A DNA stretch of 64,000 bases from Phytoactinopolyspora mesophila. GTDB lineage: Bacteria > Actinomycetota > Actinomycetes > Jiangellales > Jiangellaceae. The stretch covers positions 42,239-106,238 of the forward strand of contig NZ_WLZY01000016.1 of the NCBI RefSeq assembly GCF_010122465.1. The letters run 5' to 3'. The notes under the pieces were generated by a model. It was not told the origin of the DNA, did no database searches, and worked only from the letters and a program-made list of their open reading frames with translations. The translations under genes and the position numbers were made by a program. How positions within the stretch are numbered: the stretch's first letter is position 1; every line of letters starts with the position of its first letter. Below are positions 1-7,534 of this stretch, piece after piece.

Positions 1-2
1 GC

Positions 3-2252
3 ACCGGTATGGATGCCAGCGGATTCAAACAACTTTGGTTAGTAGCTGAGTCGTCGAAGAATGATCAGCCGGCACTCTCAGGCAGAAGCCCTATCGGCCA
101 ATTCGGCATCGGTAAGCTTGCAGCGTACGTCCTGGCATGGAGGCTTACGCATATTAGCAAGAAGGATGGCCGTTACTACCTCGCCACGATGGACTTCAGG
201 CAAGTGCGAGGGCGTCGGCAGAACGACCCTGCCGCACCGCCGGTGACAGTTCCGCTACAGGAAGTGAACGAAGAGCGTGCACAATCGCTACTCGCGGAAA
301 TTGAAAACCGTGACGGCGCTGCGTGGCAGTTGTTGTTCGGAGACGAGTCGTCTGAGAGCTGGACCGCCGCGGCACTCACTGATTTTAAGGATCTGTTTTC
401 AAAATTTCGTCCTGGCGTCCTGAGTTGGGTGCTTCGGACCGGATTGCCTTTGGTGAGTGATTTCACGATCTTTCTTGATGGCGCCGCCCTAGAGTCTGCC
501 AAGGAGGAAGGGAATCTGCTTCTAGCACTTCCAGTAGGCGGCAAAGAAGACGAGCAAGCCGAAAAGCTCGAATTTACGATTACGGAAACTGGCGTGCAGA
601 TCCCGGGCATCGAGGGGGAGGTGCAGGGGACAGCAAAACTTTATGAGACTCCTCTCTCTAGAGGGAAATCGTTGCAGTATGGCCGAAGTCATGGGTTCTT
701 TGTCCGTGTCCGTGGACGGGTCATCAACTTAGAAGATGAATTATTCGGCATCGAGGCGTTGAACCACGCAGCCTGGTCGAGATTTGTATTCGAGGTCAAT
801 GTAGATGGCCTGAGGGAATTCTTGTTGTCGTCCCGCGAAGGTGTACGTGAATCTGAGCCTATCTACCTTTTGAAGGAGTATCTGCGCGCGAAATTCAATG
901 CTTGTCGGGCGTACTACGAAAAGCAAAAGAGGCAGGAGCTAGTCGGGCTAGATATAAAGCTCTTGCTTCAGGACGCCTCGGCGAGCGTGTTAGCGGAGCC
1001 GCTAATCGAAGCTGTACGTCAGTCACTCACTGCGAGCAAACAGCCGTCTCATTACATTACATCGCCCACCGATATCCCAGAGCATCAGCGCGAATCCTGG
1101 CTGACAGAGTTCGAGAAAGAGCTAGCTAAAGGGCCTTTTGACGAACTTGAATTTCAGAATGTTGGGCCTTATGATCGTCTGGCGGAATATAACGCGGCTG
1201 ACCGAAAGCTTATCGTGAACGAGGAGCATCCCTTTGTTGCGAAGGTTATTAGTCATTCGAAGAATATGACACCGGCAACTCTCTTCGCCACTTCGGAGAT
1301 AATCACTGATGCCTTGATTCGAGAGGCGGGCATCGACCCGATCATTTCTCTAGAGCTTTTCTCGCTCCGGGACCGTGCGCTGCGACAAATTGCTGGTGAC
1401 CAAGGGCCAGACCCGGCTACAGTACTGCGGCACTTGTCAATTGCCGATCAGGACAAGGATGCCCTTGAACGCGCTGTGGGTGAAGCATTCATTACATTGG
1501 GATTCCGATATGATCGTCGTGGTGGAAACCGAGGTGGGCCGGATGGCGTTCTGGATGCTCGCCTTGGATTCGGTGATCGTCAGGTTGAGGATTTCCGAGT
1601 TGTTTACGATGCTAAAACGACTGCGAGCTCAAGCATCTCTGTAGGGCACTTAGACTTCGGGGCCCTTTGGGACTTTAAGCTCAGTGAGGATGCTGATCAC
1701 GGGTTTATCATCGGTAAAGCTTTTCAAGGTCAAGATGATCCTGAATCGGCGGTTAATCGCCGCACTTCTCAAGGTCGAGGGGATCGACCTATGACGGTGA
1801 TGACAACAGCGCAACTAAAGAGACTTGTGGAACTGCATTATCAATTCGGCGTAACGCTCATACAGATACGCAAGTTCTTTGTGGAAGCGTTAACGTTTGC
1901 TGAAGTAACCGAGTTTTTGGATAGCTTGGAAGCTGAGCTGAGCACTGAGCAGCCCCCTGTCCCACTTCGGCGGCTGCTACATGGACTTGAGAGGGAAAAG
2001 GATGACCCCTTGAGCAGGCCGAATATTATCGCTGTTCGAGCTCAAGATCAGACATTGAAGGCATACGAGGTGGAACGTTTAGCTGCTGCTCTTCGTGCCG
2101 TCCAGACAATCGTAGGATCGCGTTGGATAGAAGTGAACGAAGCCAACAACGATGTTCGTATGGGTCATACAGCTGATCAGATTCTGGCGGAGCTCGACAG
2201 GCGGTCTCAGAAGGAACTTGGTCTGACGGCCCGAACTGGCGAGGGGCCCTAG
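3..2252 (+). CDS. GHKL ATPase fused to PD-(D/E)XK nuclease domain (5' partial)
   Basis: The protein is cut off by the left edge of the window. The reading frame is open from base 3, and the first ATG (base 9) falls inside a GHKL nucleotide-binding motif (T-G-M), so it is not the true start. Counting from that ATG, GQFGIGK at residues 31-36 is the glycine-rich lid motif of Hsp90/MutL/histidine-kinase-type ATPases. It is followed by an S5-like region ending near 290. A long middle part leads to GGPDG (Asp512) and a strand ending D534-A-K536, which fits the D...(D/E)xK active site of restriction-type nucleases. GHKL-nuclease fusions beside DNA methylases are known as MutL/MORC-like restriction ATPases; the assignment here rests on motifs only. 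Base composition is clearly lower in GC than the flanking genes. The methyltransferase gene starts one base after its stop, which suggests one operon. Confidence 0.75.
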   Translation, partial: TGMDASGFKQLWLVAESSKNDQPALSGRSPIGQFGIGKLAAYVLAWRLTHISKKDGRYYLATMDFRQVRGRRQNDPAAPPVTVPLQEVNEERAQSLLAEIENRDGAAWQLLFGDESSESWTAAALTDFKDLFSKFRPGVLSWVLRTGLPLVSDFTIFLDGAALESAKEEGNLLLALPVGGKEDEQAEKLEFTITETGVQIPGIEGEVQGTAKLYETPLSRGKSLQYGRSHGFFVRVRGRVINLEDELFGIEALNHAAWSRFVFEVNVDGLREFLLSSREGVRESEPIYLLKEYLRAKFNACRAYYEKQKRQELVGLDIKLLLQDASASVLAEPLIEAVRQSLTASKQPSHYITSPTDIPEHQRESWLTEFEKELAKGPFDELEFQNVGPYDRLAEYNAADRKLIVNEEHPFVAKVISHSKNMTPATLFATSEIITDALIREAGIDPIISLELFSLRDRALRQIAGDQGPDPATVLRHLSIADQDKDALERAVGEAFITLGFRYDRRGGNRGGPDGVLDARLGFGDRQVEDFRVVYDAKTTASSSISVGHLDFGALWDFKLSEDADHGFIIGKAFQGQDDPESAVNRRTSQGRGDRPMTVMTTAQLKRLVELHYQFGVTLIQIRKFFVEALTFAEVTEFLDSLEAELSTEQPPVPLRRLLHGLEREKDDPLSRPNIIAVRAQDQTLKAYEVERLAAALRAVQTIVGSRWIEVNEANNDVRMGHTADQILAELDRRSQKELGLTARTGEGP

Positions 2253-2253
2253 G

Positions 2254-3423
2254 GTGCGTGCGCCACACCCATTTCCCGCGCGAATGGCGCCGGAACTCGC
2301 CCTTTCCAGCGTATCCCGGGCCGATGGTGAGCCGATACTCGATCCAATGTGCGGTTCTGGCATGGTGCTTAAGGCCGCGCTTCAGGCGGGGAAACAAGCG
2401 ATCGGTTTCGATCTAGACCCGCTTGCTGTGCTTATGAGCCGTGTGTGGACGACAGCAGCTCCAGATGACCTTGAAGGATGCGCCGCGTCGGTCATAGCGA
2501 GGGCTAATACAATATCGGTTCCGGACTTGCCCTGGATCGACTTCGATCACGAGACGGCTGAATTTGTAGACTTCTGGTTCGGGAAGACTCAGCAGCATGA
2601 TCTTCGAAAGATTGCTGCTGTTTTGTGGGAACTTGATGACTCGGCTGAACATAATGCGCTGAGGCTGGCACTGAGTCGTACGATCATCACTAAAGATCGG
2701 GGCGCCTCGCTCGCGAGTGACGTCTCCCATAGCAGGCCTCATCGTACGCGAACTACCAACGACTACGATGTGATATCGGGCTTCAAGCTTGCTGCCCGAA
2801 ATGTAGGGCGTATACTCGCCGTTTCGTCGACATCGGGTGCTGCGAGTGTAAGTCTTGGTGATGCAAGAGATCTAAAAGGGCTGCCGGACAATTCCGCCGG
2901 CATGATTGTTACTTCACCGCCTTATCTGAATGCAATAGATTACCTGCGAGGGCATCGGCTAGCATTGGTTTGGTTGGGCTATCGGGTTGGCGATTTGCGC
3001 GCAGTGCGGTCTTCGAGCATTGGGGCCGAGCGTGGTTTAAGTGAGGAGTCGATTGAAGCTGAGTTGCGCGATATAATAAGAGAGTTGTCGATTGATGAGT
3101 ATGACCGCCAACTTGGTCGGATGCTAGTACGGTATTTCTTCGACTTGGATCGCATGATGGCTGAGGCAAGTCGAGTGCTGAAGCATGGCTCAGATGCTGT
3201 CTTCGTGGTTGGAAATTCCACCATTAGGTCTCAGTTCGTTGACAACGCAACGCTTACCGCGCGCGCGGCTGAGCGGCACGGCTTACGGCTTGTCGATCGG
3301 TCGGAGCGCGAGCTGCCTGCCAACCGCCGGTATCTGCCGCCACCTCGGATCAACGCGAGTGATCAGCTATCGCGGCGGATGAGGACCGAAGTGATACTGA
3401 GACTTAGCAAGTCTGCCGCGTGA
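2254..3423 (+). CDS. DNA methyltransferase (N4-cytosine/N6-adenine type, SPPY motif)
   Basis: This is an S-adenosylmethionine-dependent amino-methyltransferase of about 389 residues. HPFPARMAP near the N-terminus resembles motif X, DPMCGSG (residues 30-36) is the SAM-binding motif I with the following acidic strand GFDLD, and SPPY (221-224) is catalytic motif IV. The order X-I-IV is that of the alpha/gamma groups. The GTG start lies one base after the upstream ATPase-nuclease stop and is preceded by a GAGGGG-like ribosome site, so the two are probably co-translated. The likely role is to modify host sites that the nuclease partner would attack, or to be part of a larger defence complex whose other members are beyond the left edge. 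The region between the motifs has no feature that reveals target specificity. Low GC marks it as acquired cargo. Confidence 0.8.
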   Translation: MRAPHPFPARMAPELALSSVSRADGEPILDPMCGSGMVLKAALQAGKQAIGFDLDPLAVLMSRVWTTAAPDDLEGCAASVIARANTISVPDLPWIDFDHETAEFVDFWFGKTQQHDLRKIAAVLWELDDSAEHNALRLALSRTIITKDRGASLASDVSHSRPHRTRTTNDYDVISGFKLAARNVGRILAVSSTSGAASVSLGDARDLKGLPDNSAGMIVTSPPYLNAIDYLRGHRLALVWLGYRVGDLRAVRSSSIGAERGLSEESIEAELRDIIRELSIDEYDRQLGRMLVRYFFDLDRMMAEASRVLKHGSDAVFVVGNSTIRSQFVDNATLTARAAERHGLRLVDRSERELPANRRYLPPPRINASDQLSRRMRTEVILRLSKSAA

Positions 3424-3471
3424 GAGGGACGACGGGCCTGTGTGCGGGCGGTTGCTGGCGTGGTATGTGTT

Positions 3472-3560
3472 CTGGTCTGCGCGTGTGGGGACGCTGCCCC
3501 GGAGGGACCGGCCGCCAGGCCGCATGCCCGAAGGGCAGCGTCCCCACACGCGCAGACCAG
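3472..3560. repeat. Perfect 28-bp inverted repeat, 33-nt loop
   Basis: The arms 3472-3499 and 3533-3560 are perfectly complementary over 28 bp, and the loop is itself G+C-rich. The repeat sits alone in the gene-free stretch 3424-3747, between the methyltransferase stop and the toxin-antitoxin operon. It could end transcription of the restriction genes, but there is no T-run and the stem is much longer than a usual terminator, so a REP-like or MITE-like repeat is equally possible. I see no other feature in this intergenic region. Confidence 0.85.
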
Positions 3561-3747
3561 GGCAGCTAGCTGATCTTGATCTAGTAGAGGTCAACTCGGC
3601 AACCACGCCCGTTGATGCTCCGGCGTTGTTGAGCCGTGGGCGTCGTCGTGGGGGACAGAGGGTTGCCGCCTGACCGATGCGCTCGCGGTACCTGCAACTA
3701 AGAGCGAATGTCGGTTAGTCTTGAGGCACGGTGAGGAGGTGATCGCG

Positions 3748-3927
3748 ATGTCTGAACCAGCAGTCGCGCCTGATGCGCTTGACGAGGCTAGCGCCTCGTT
3801 CTGGGGTAAGCCTGATCTGGACGAGGTGATGGCTGGTGCTGAGCCTCTCCGGGAAGATGAATCGTTCGAGATCGCTGACCTCACTGATGACGAGTGGGAT
3901 GTGTTTATTCGAGCGATCCACGAGTGA
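3748..3927 (+). CDS. Small acidic antitoxin partner of PIN toxin
   Basis: A 59-residue acidic protein. I chose the ATG at 3748 because GAGGAGGT at 3733-3740 gives a well-placed ribosome site; an upstream TTG at 3721 would put that site inside the gene. The stop overlaps the toxin ATG in a TGATG junction, the usual layout of VapBC-type modules. The C-terminal half is rich in Asp/Glu and Trp (LTDDEWDVF), as expected for a toxin-neutralising tail. No clear DNA-binding fold is visible, so the family is unassigned. The call rests on context. Confidence 0.6.
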   Translation: MSEPAVAPDALDEASASFWGKPDLDEVMAGAEPLREDESFEIADLTDDEWDVFIRAIHE

Positions 3928-4352
3928 TGGCCGCAACCGTACTCCTCGATACGAATGTCTTCACTGCCTGGCTAAGACCACGGTCGCCCCTCGTCAAGCT
4001 GTATGGCAGGCATGTCTATGGGAATCGGCTTGCAGTTGCTCAGCAGACTGTCGCCGAAGCTCGGTATGGAGCGGTAGTCGCTGGATGGGGTGACAAGCGC
4101 CTTGAACAGCTTGAACGCCTAATCCGCCGTAGTCGGCCGCTGCCTGTTGATGACGAGACGGTGTGGTCGTATGCCAGGTTGCGGGCAGAATGCCGCCGTC
4201 TTGGCCACCCTCTGCATCAGAAAGAGCACTTGGGTGATCTATGGATCGCTGCTACCGCGATGCGTTGGCAGATCCCGCTAGTCGCTCACGATGCCGTGTT
4301 TCTTGGCTGTCCGAGCATTGAGCTTCGCACGGAGTTGGAGCGTGACGGCTAG
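3927..4352 (+). CDS. PIN-domain ribonuclease toxin (VapC-like)
   Basis: A 141-residue PIN-domain protein. The N-terminal LLDTNVF carries the first metal-binding Asp. A middle acidic residue follows in the VAEARYG segment, and the last two acidic positions are in HLGDLWIAATA and VAHDAVF. PIN toxins cleave RNA, commonly tRNA or rRNA, when freed from the antitoxin. It is translationally coupled to the small acidic gene upstream (TGATG). On a mobile element such a pair probably helps to keep the element in the population. GC is intermediate between the restriction genes and the element core. Confidence 0.8.
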   Translation: MAATVLLDTNVFTAWLRPRSPLVKLYGRHVYGNRLAVAQQTVAEARYGAVVAGWGDKRLEQLERLIRRSRPLPVDDETVWSYARLRAECRRLGHPLHQKEHLGDLWIAATAMRWQIPLVAHDAVFLGCPSIELRTELERDG

Positions 4353-4385
4353 CGCGATGCCTCACCGGCGGTCGTCTCGGGTCTG

Positions 4386-4649
4386 ATGGTGGAGAATGGC
4401 GGGGTGACGACGCCGGATCTTGACGCGGAGTGGTGGACCACTTCTGACGTGGCAGCCTATCTCGGCGTCCGAGTTGGCACGGTGAGTTCGTACCGGCAAC
4501 GGGGCCAGATGCCCGAACCAGATCTGACTGTCGGGCGGACACACATGTGGCGTCCTTCGCGGATCGTGGAATGGCACGGATCGAGGCCGCGTCCAGGTGT
4601 CGGGGGTCGGCCGGTGCATGATCGGAGTTCGGCCGGCGAGTCTGAATAG
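4386..4649 (+). CDS. Small helix-turn-helix protein (excisionase/MerR-like fold)
   Basis: An 87-residue protein with one winged-helix DNA-binding domain. WWTTSDVAAYLGVRVGTVSS (residues 16-35) is the helix-turn-helix, followed by the wing and a conserved W-x-PSRI segment typical of excisionase-like HTH domains. A start at GTG 4404, six codons in, is also possible. It lies 26 bp before the Nudix gene, in the same direction. Since a separate Xis sits next to the integrase, this one more likely regulates the adjacent operon. The target is unknown. Confidence 0.65.
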   Translation: MVENGGVTTPDLDAEWWTTSDVAAYLGVRVGTVSSYRQRGQMPEPDLTVGRTHMWRPSRIVEWHGSRPRPGVGGRPVHDRSSAGESE

Positions 4650-4675
4650 TCGGTGGTGTTGGGTACTGTCGGGGC

Positions 4676-5251
4676 GTGGACGCACAGCAAGGTGAGACAA
4701 GTACCCGGTGGATCACGCATGGTGAGCGGACCCTGTACGAGAGCAAGTGGGTGCGCCTCGGTCTGGTAGATGTTGAGCTGCCGGATGGTGAGCGCTTCGA
4801 GCATCACAAGGTGTGGCTGCCATCTGCGGCCATGGTCGTGCTCCTGGACGACGCCCAAGAACATGCTCTTATGCTGTGGCGGCACCGGTTCATCTCCGAC
4901 GTTTGGAACTGGGAGCTGCCTGGCGGCCTGGTGGACGAAGGCGAGTCTCCCTCGCAGACTGCTGCGCGAGAGCTTGAGGAAGAGACGGGATACCAGGCGC
5001 GCACATTAGAACATCTTGTGACGTTCGAACCAATGATCGGCACAGTGACGTGCCCTCACCATGTCTTCCTTGCCCGTCACGGCGAGCCTACTGGTGCGCC
5101 CACGGAGACCACAGAGATGCAAAGGATGGAATGGGTTCGGCTGCAGCAGATCCCGGAACTCATCCGTGTGGGCGAAGTGAAGAACTCCGGGACCCTGGTC
5201 GCGTTGCTTCACGTGCTGGCGATCAAGGGCACCGATGGGTGTTCCCGCTAG
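4676..5251 (+). CDS. Nudix hydrolase, possible Pif-type transfer-immunity protein
   Basis: A 191-residue Nudix protein starting at GTG. The full Nudix box is present: GGLVDEGE followed by RELEEETGY (roughly residues 82-104) satisfies the G-x5-E-x7-R-E-U-x-E-E-x-G-U pattern that binds Mg2+ and hydrolyses nucleoside-diphosphate-linked substrates. The N-terminal region resembles ADP-ribose-pyrophosphatase-type Nudix proteins. Known from pSAM2: its immunity factor Pif, which blocks entry of a second copy, also carries a Nudix motif. Finding a Nudix gene in the regulatory end of this RepSA-type element makes the same role plausible, but that is inference. Its 3' end overlaps the convergent regulator gene by 29 bp. 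Confidence 0.75.
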   Translation: MDAQQGETSTRWITHGERTLYESKWVRLGLVDVELPDGERFEHHKVWLPSAAMVVLLDDAQEHALMLWRHRFISDVWNWELPGGLVDEGESPSQTAARELEEETGYQARTLEHLVTFEPMIGTVTCPHHVFLARHGEPTGAPTETTEMQRMEWVRLQQIPELIRVGEVKNSGTLVALLHVLAIKGTDGCSR

Positions 5252-6383
5252 CTATCAAGGTTGTGATCCGGCGGTGCTGCCTTGCTGAACCGGTGCGTGC
5301 CGCCAACTGTTCGGCCGTCTGAGCTTCAGCCCTGGCCTCCTGGTGGTCTCCACGTACCGAGTGAGTCAGGGCGAGGTCGCAATGCAAGGCTGCAGCAGCG
5401 CGTGTGAACGAGGGATCGAGATCAGCCAGCGCGCTCCTCAGATCATGGACGGCTTCGGCGGAGCCGAGCCGAGCGAGGCAATGACCGCGCCAGCGCATCA
5501 AATGAACCTCGTCAAGCACGACGAACGGCAGTTCCGGATCGACCGGATCAGATGGCAGCACGTCGGCCGCGCGGTCGATCGCCTGCCGGGTTTGCTGTTC
5601 CTCGCCGCGAGCAGCAGCGGCCTCTGCCTGGACGGCTGAAAGCCACGACCACAGCAAGTTGGGCACCTTACCTCGCGCGGCGGTTAACGCCTGGGTAACG
5701 AGCGGCAGGGCGTGCTCGTGTTGTTCGGCGTCAAGTAGTGCGTATGCCTGCTGGGCGGTTACGTGGGCAAGGATGACAACATTGCCGGACTCGTATGCCG
5801 CAGCTTTGGCGGTCTCATGATGTCTCCATGCCCCGGCCGGGTCTCCCAGATCGAGAGCCTGCCAACCCGCAAGCGCTGCGGCCTCGGCGATCGCGGCCCC
5901 CAGAGCGGAGCGGTGTCCGCCCGGCAGGGAGTACCGCAGCAGTTCGGTCATCTGCACGATATGAGCTTCCGTCTGCGCAAGGAGGCGAGCGGCGCCGAGC
6001 TGGCGGTCTAGCAATCGGAGAGATTGAGTTTGGCTCTCGAACAACTCGATGAGCTGTCCATCAACGACAACCGACGCCTTCAGGCGGTCCGCCAGTTCAG
6101 CGGCTCCGTTCTGAGTAGCGGGAGCATCGTCGTCGCCGAGTTGATCAGAGCCGACCGGCGAGCTGGCTGTGAACGGTACGCCGAACACTGCTGTGAACAA
6201 CTCCGCGTACATCTCGGAGAGCCCTCGTCTGCCGTTTGCCCATTCGCGGATCATGCGCGTCAGACTCTCGTCGCTCGGTAACGAAGCCTTCCGGTCCCGT
6301 CCGGCCTTCCGAAGCTCGTGAATCAGACGGGCGCGTGACCAGCCACGTTGCGCAGCCAGCGGGTTAATCGCCGTTCCGTCCAT
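5223..6383 (-). CDS. TPR-containing transcriptional regulator (XRE-like)
   Basis: A 386-residue protein with a short N-terminal DNA-binding part (about residues 1-65, including LTRMIREWANGRRGLSEMYAEL) and a long Ala/Leu-rich helical remainder that looks like tetratricopeptide repeats. Such proteins are common actinomycete regulators that sense a peptide or partner through the TPR part. The ATG at 6383 was preferred over a GTG one codon upstream. The gene is divergent from the pra-like gene across a 220-bp gap that holds a promoter with a perfect palindrome. It is the best candidate to bind that palindrome, because AICE-1 has no GntR-type repressor in the window. Confidence 0.7.
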   Translation of the reverse strand: MDGTAINPLAAQRGWSRARLIHELRKAGRDRKASLPSDESLTRMIREWANGRRGLSEMYAELFTAVFGVPFTASSPVGSDQLGDDDAPATQNGAAELADRLKASVVVDGQLIELFESQTQSLRLLDRQLGAARLLAQTEAHIVQMTELLRYSLPGGHRSALGAAIAEAAALAGWQALDLGDPAGAWRHHETAKAAAYESGNVVILAHVTAQQAYALLDAEQHEHALPLVTQALTAARGKVPNLLWSWLSAVQAEAAAARGEEQQTRQAIDRAADVLPSDPVDPELPFVVLDEVHLMRWRGHCLARLGSAEAVHDLRSALADLDPSFTRAAAALHCDLALTHSVRGDHQEARAEAQTAEQLAARTGSARQHRRITTLIASGNTHRCP

Positions 6384-6541
6384 CACAGTCAGCTCACCGG
6401 TCCCATGTAGCTAACGCGTGTTCCTGAGTCCCCTGGAGTCCTCCCGAGTCCTCTGTCATCGACCATTCTGCCTGTTTGACACTCGTCACATGAAGCAGAC
6501 GACGAATTGAAGAGTCATTGGTCAATGAGAGCAAACGACCC

Positions 6542-6570
6542 TTGACAAGTACTGACTGAGTCAGTACTTT
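6542..6570 (+). promoter_or_regulatory. Promoter with palindromic operator upstream of pra
   Basis: TTGACA at 6542-6547 and TACTTT at 6565-6570 are 17 bp apart, a good sigma-70-type promoter reading toward the pra-like gene. The perfect palindrome with arms AAGTACTGAC and GTCAGTACTT (6547-6569, 3-bp centre) fills the spacer, so a bound repressor would block RNA polymerase. A strong AGGAGG site follows before the ATG at 6607. Confidence 0.7.
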
Positions 6571-6606
6571 GTATTCAAGTTCCACCATCGAAACAGGAGG
6601 TCAGCA

Positions 6607-7047
6607 ATGGCGATCAACGGTCCGATCCCAGTGGATTTCGGGGCAGTGTTTCCCCATGGGGCGTACGTGATCGGTGAGGTGGTGCCGGAAGTGGATTTCG
6701 ACTCATCGACCAAGGAGAACCGGGTGCAGAAGCGGGATAAGACGTCGGGTCTTCCCGTATGGCAGGTGCCGGTGATGGACGCCGATCCAGACGCTCGTAA
6801 AGGGCAGCGTGAGGTCACGGTCAAGGTGATCGCGGACGTGCAGCCGGTTCCGCCGGAAACAGTTGCGAGTTTGCCGTTCAGGCCGGTGGAGTTCACCGAC
6901 ATGACCGTGACACCTTACGTAGACACAAACGGCGCGCGTCCTCGTCAGGCGTTCTCGTTGCGGGCGTCGGGTCTGCGCAAGCCGTCCGGCGGGAAGATGG
7001 CAACGGGACCTGCCGGTAAGGATCAGGCTGCGAAGGATGCCGCCTGA
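6607..7047 (+). CDS. Pra-like activator of AICE replication/excision
   Basis: A 146-residue protein of the small family usually found first in RepSA-type element operons and annotated as plasmid replication, integration and excision activator (pSAM2 Pra). Landmarks are IPVDFGAVFPHG near residue 6, the middle VQKRDKTSGLPVWQVPVMD, and a C-terminal half ending in a Lys/Ala-rich tail. The homologue in AICE-2 (28911-29342) is about three-quarters identical by eye. It is read from the operator-controlled promoter just upstream and overlaps the next gene at TGATG. In pSAM2 this gene switches on repSA-xis-int. Confidence 0.75.
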   Translation: MAINGPIPVDFGAVFPHGAYVIGEVVPEVDFDSSTKENRVQKRDKTSGLPVWQVPVMDADPDARKGQREVTVKVIADVQPVPPETVASLPFRPVEFTDMTVTPYVDTNGARPRQAFSLRASGLRKPSGGKMATGPAGKDQAAKDAA

Positions 7048-7391
7048 TGGCGACACCAGAGCGAGCCGGTGAACCCCGCCCGGACGTGGTCACGGCTGCG
7101 TGGAGTGTGTTGGCCACGCACGACGAACTCGCACGTGTGCGCGCTGAGCTCAGGAAGGTGCGCCACGGAGATTGGGCATCGTTCGCGCGGTGGCGGGAGC
7201 GTGGCTATGTTCCGGCGGTAGCCTGCTGGGCATCGGCCGTGGCGACGCTGGTTGCTCTGATCGGCCCCGTCCGCGTTGACCCGGTGACGCTGGCTGAACG
7301 TCTCGTGGCGGCGGACATCGCGGCCTCCTTGGCCGCCGTCGTTTCCGAGTCCGAGCCTGTCATGAGCGTCACGGACGCTGCCTCCCTATAA
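7047..7391 (+). CDS. Small AICE protein with one membrane segment
   Basis: A 114-residue protein coupled to the pra-like gene by a TGATG overlap. Residues about 52-70 (YVPAVACWASAVATLVALIG) form one likely membrane helix. The N-terminal part is charged and helical. I do not recognise the family, and AICE-2 has no counterpart in the same place. Position between pra and the transfer genes suggests a Spd-like spread or transfer accessory role, but nothing in the sequence proves it. Confidence 0.6.
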   Translation: MATPERAGEPRPDVVTAAWSVLATHDELARVRAELRKVRHGDWASFARWRERGYVPAVACWASAVATLVALIGPVRVDPVTLAERLVAADIAASLAAVVSESEPVMSVTDAASL

Positions 7392-7395
7392 GACC

Positions 7396-7439
7396 GGCGC
7401 GGGAACAGGACCGGCCTGCAAACCTTCTGTTCCCGCGCC
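7396..7439 (+). promoter_or_regulatory. Conserved leader hairpin upstream of traSA (AICE-1 copy)
   Basis: The arms GGCGCGGGAACAG (7396-7408) and CTGTTCCCGCGCC (7427-7439) are perfectly paired over 13 bp, with an 18-nt loop that starts GACCGGC. The AICE-2 copy (28856-28898) has the same length stem with four compensatory pair changes and nearly the same loop. The sequence is followed by a conserved CTTCCAA block and then the leader ORF. Attenuator, protein-binding RNA, or a DNA structure for replication or transfer are all possible. Confidence 0.75.
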
Positions 7440-7474
7440 TTCCAAACCCCACCAGCTAAGGGAAGGGACTTGGC

Positions 7475-7534
7475 ATGTCCAAGCGTACGAGCGCACTCAC
7501 ACCACGTCATCGGCGGTGGTCGTGGTGGGCGTGA
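7475..7534 (+). CDS. 19-codon leader ORF coupled to traSA
   Basis: ATG 7475 to TGA 7532-7534 encodes 19 residues rich in Arg and Trp (MSKRTSALTP and then RHRRWSWWA). A GGGAAGGGA purine stretch lies 8-16 bp upstream. The stop overlaps the GTG start of the translocase gene (GTGA). AICE-2 has a 20-codon ORF at the same place with the same MS start and the same overlap to its traSA gene, but different residues. That points to a translation-coupling leader and not a protein with a conserved function. Confidence 0.6.
   Translation: MSKRTSALTPRHRRWSWWA

Noticed and set aside
6394..6588. 64-codon minus-strand ORF between the TPR regulator and pra
   Set aside because: It covers the promoter and operator and has no motif.
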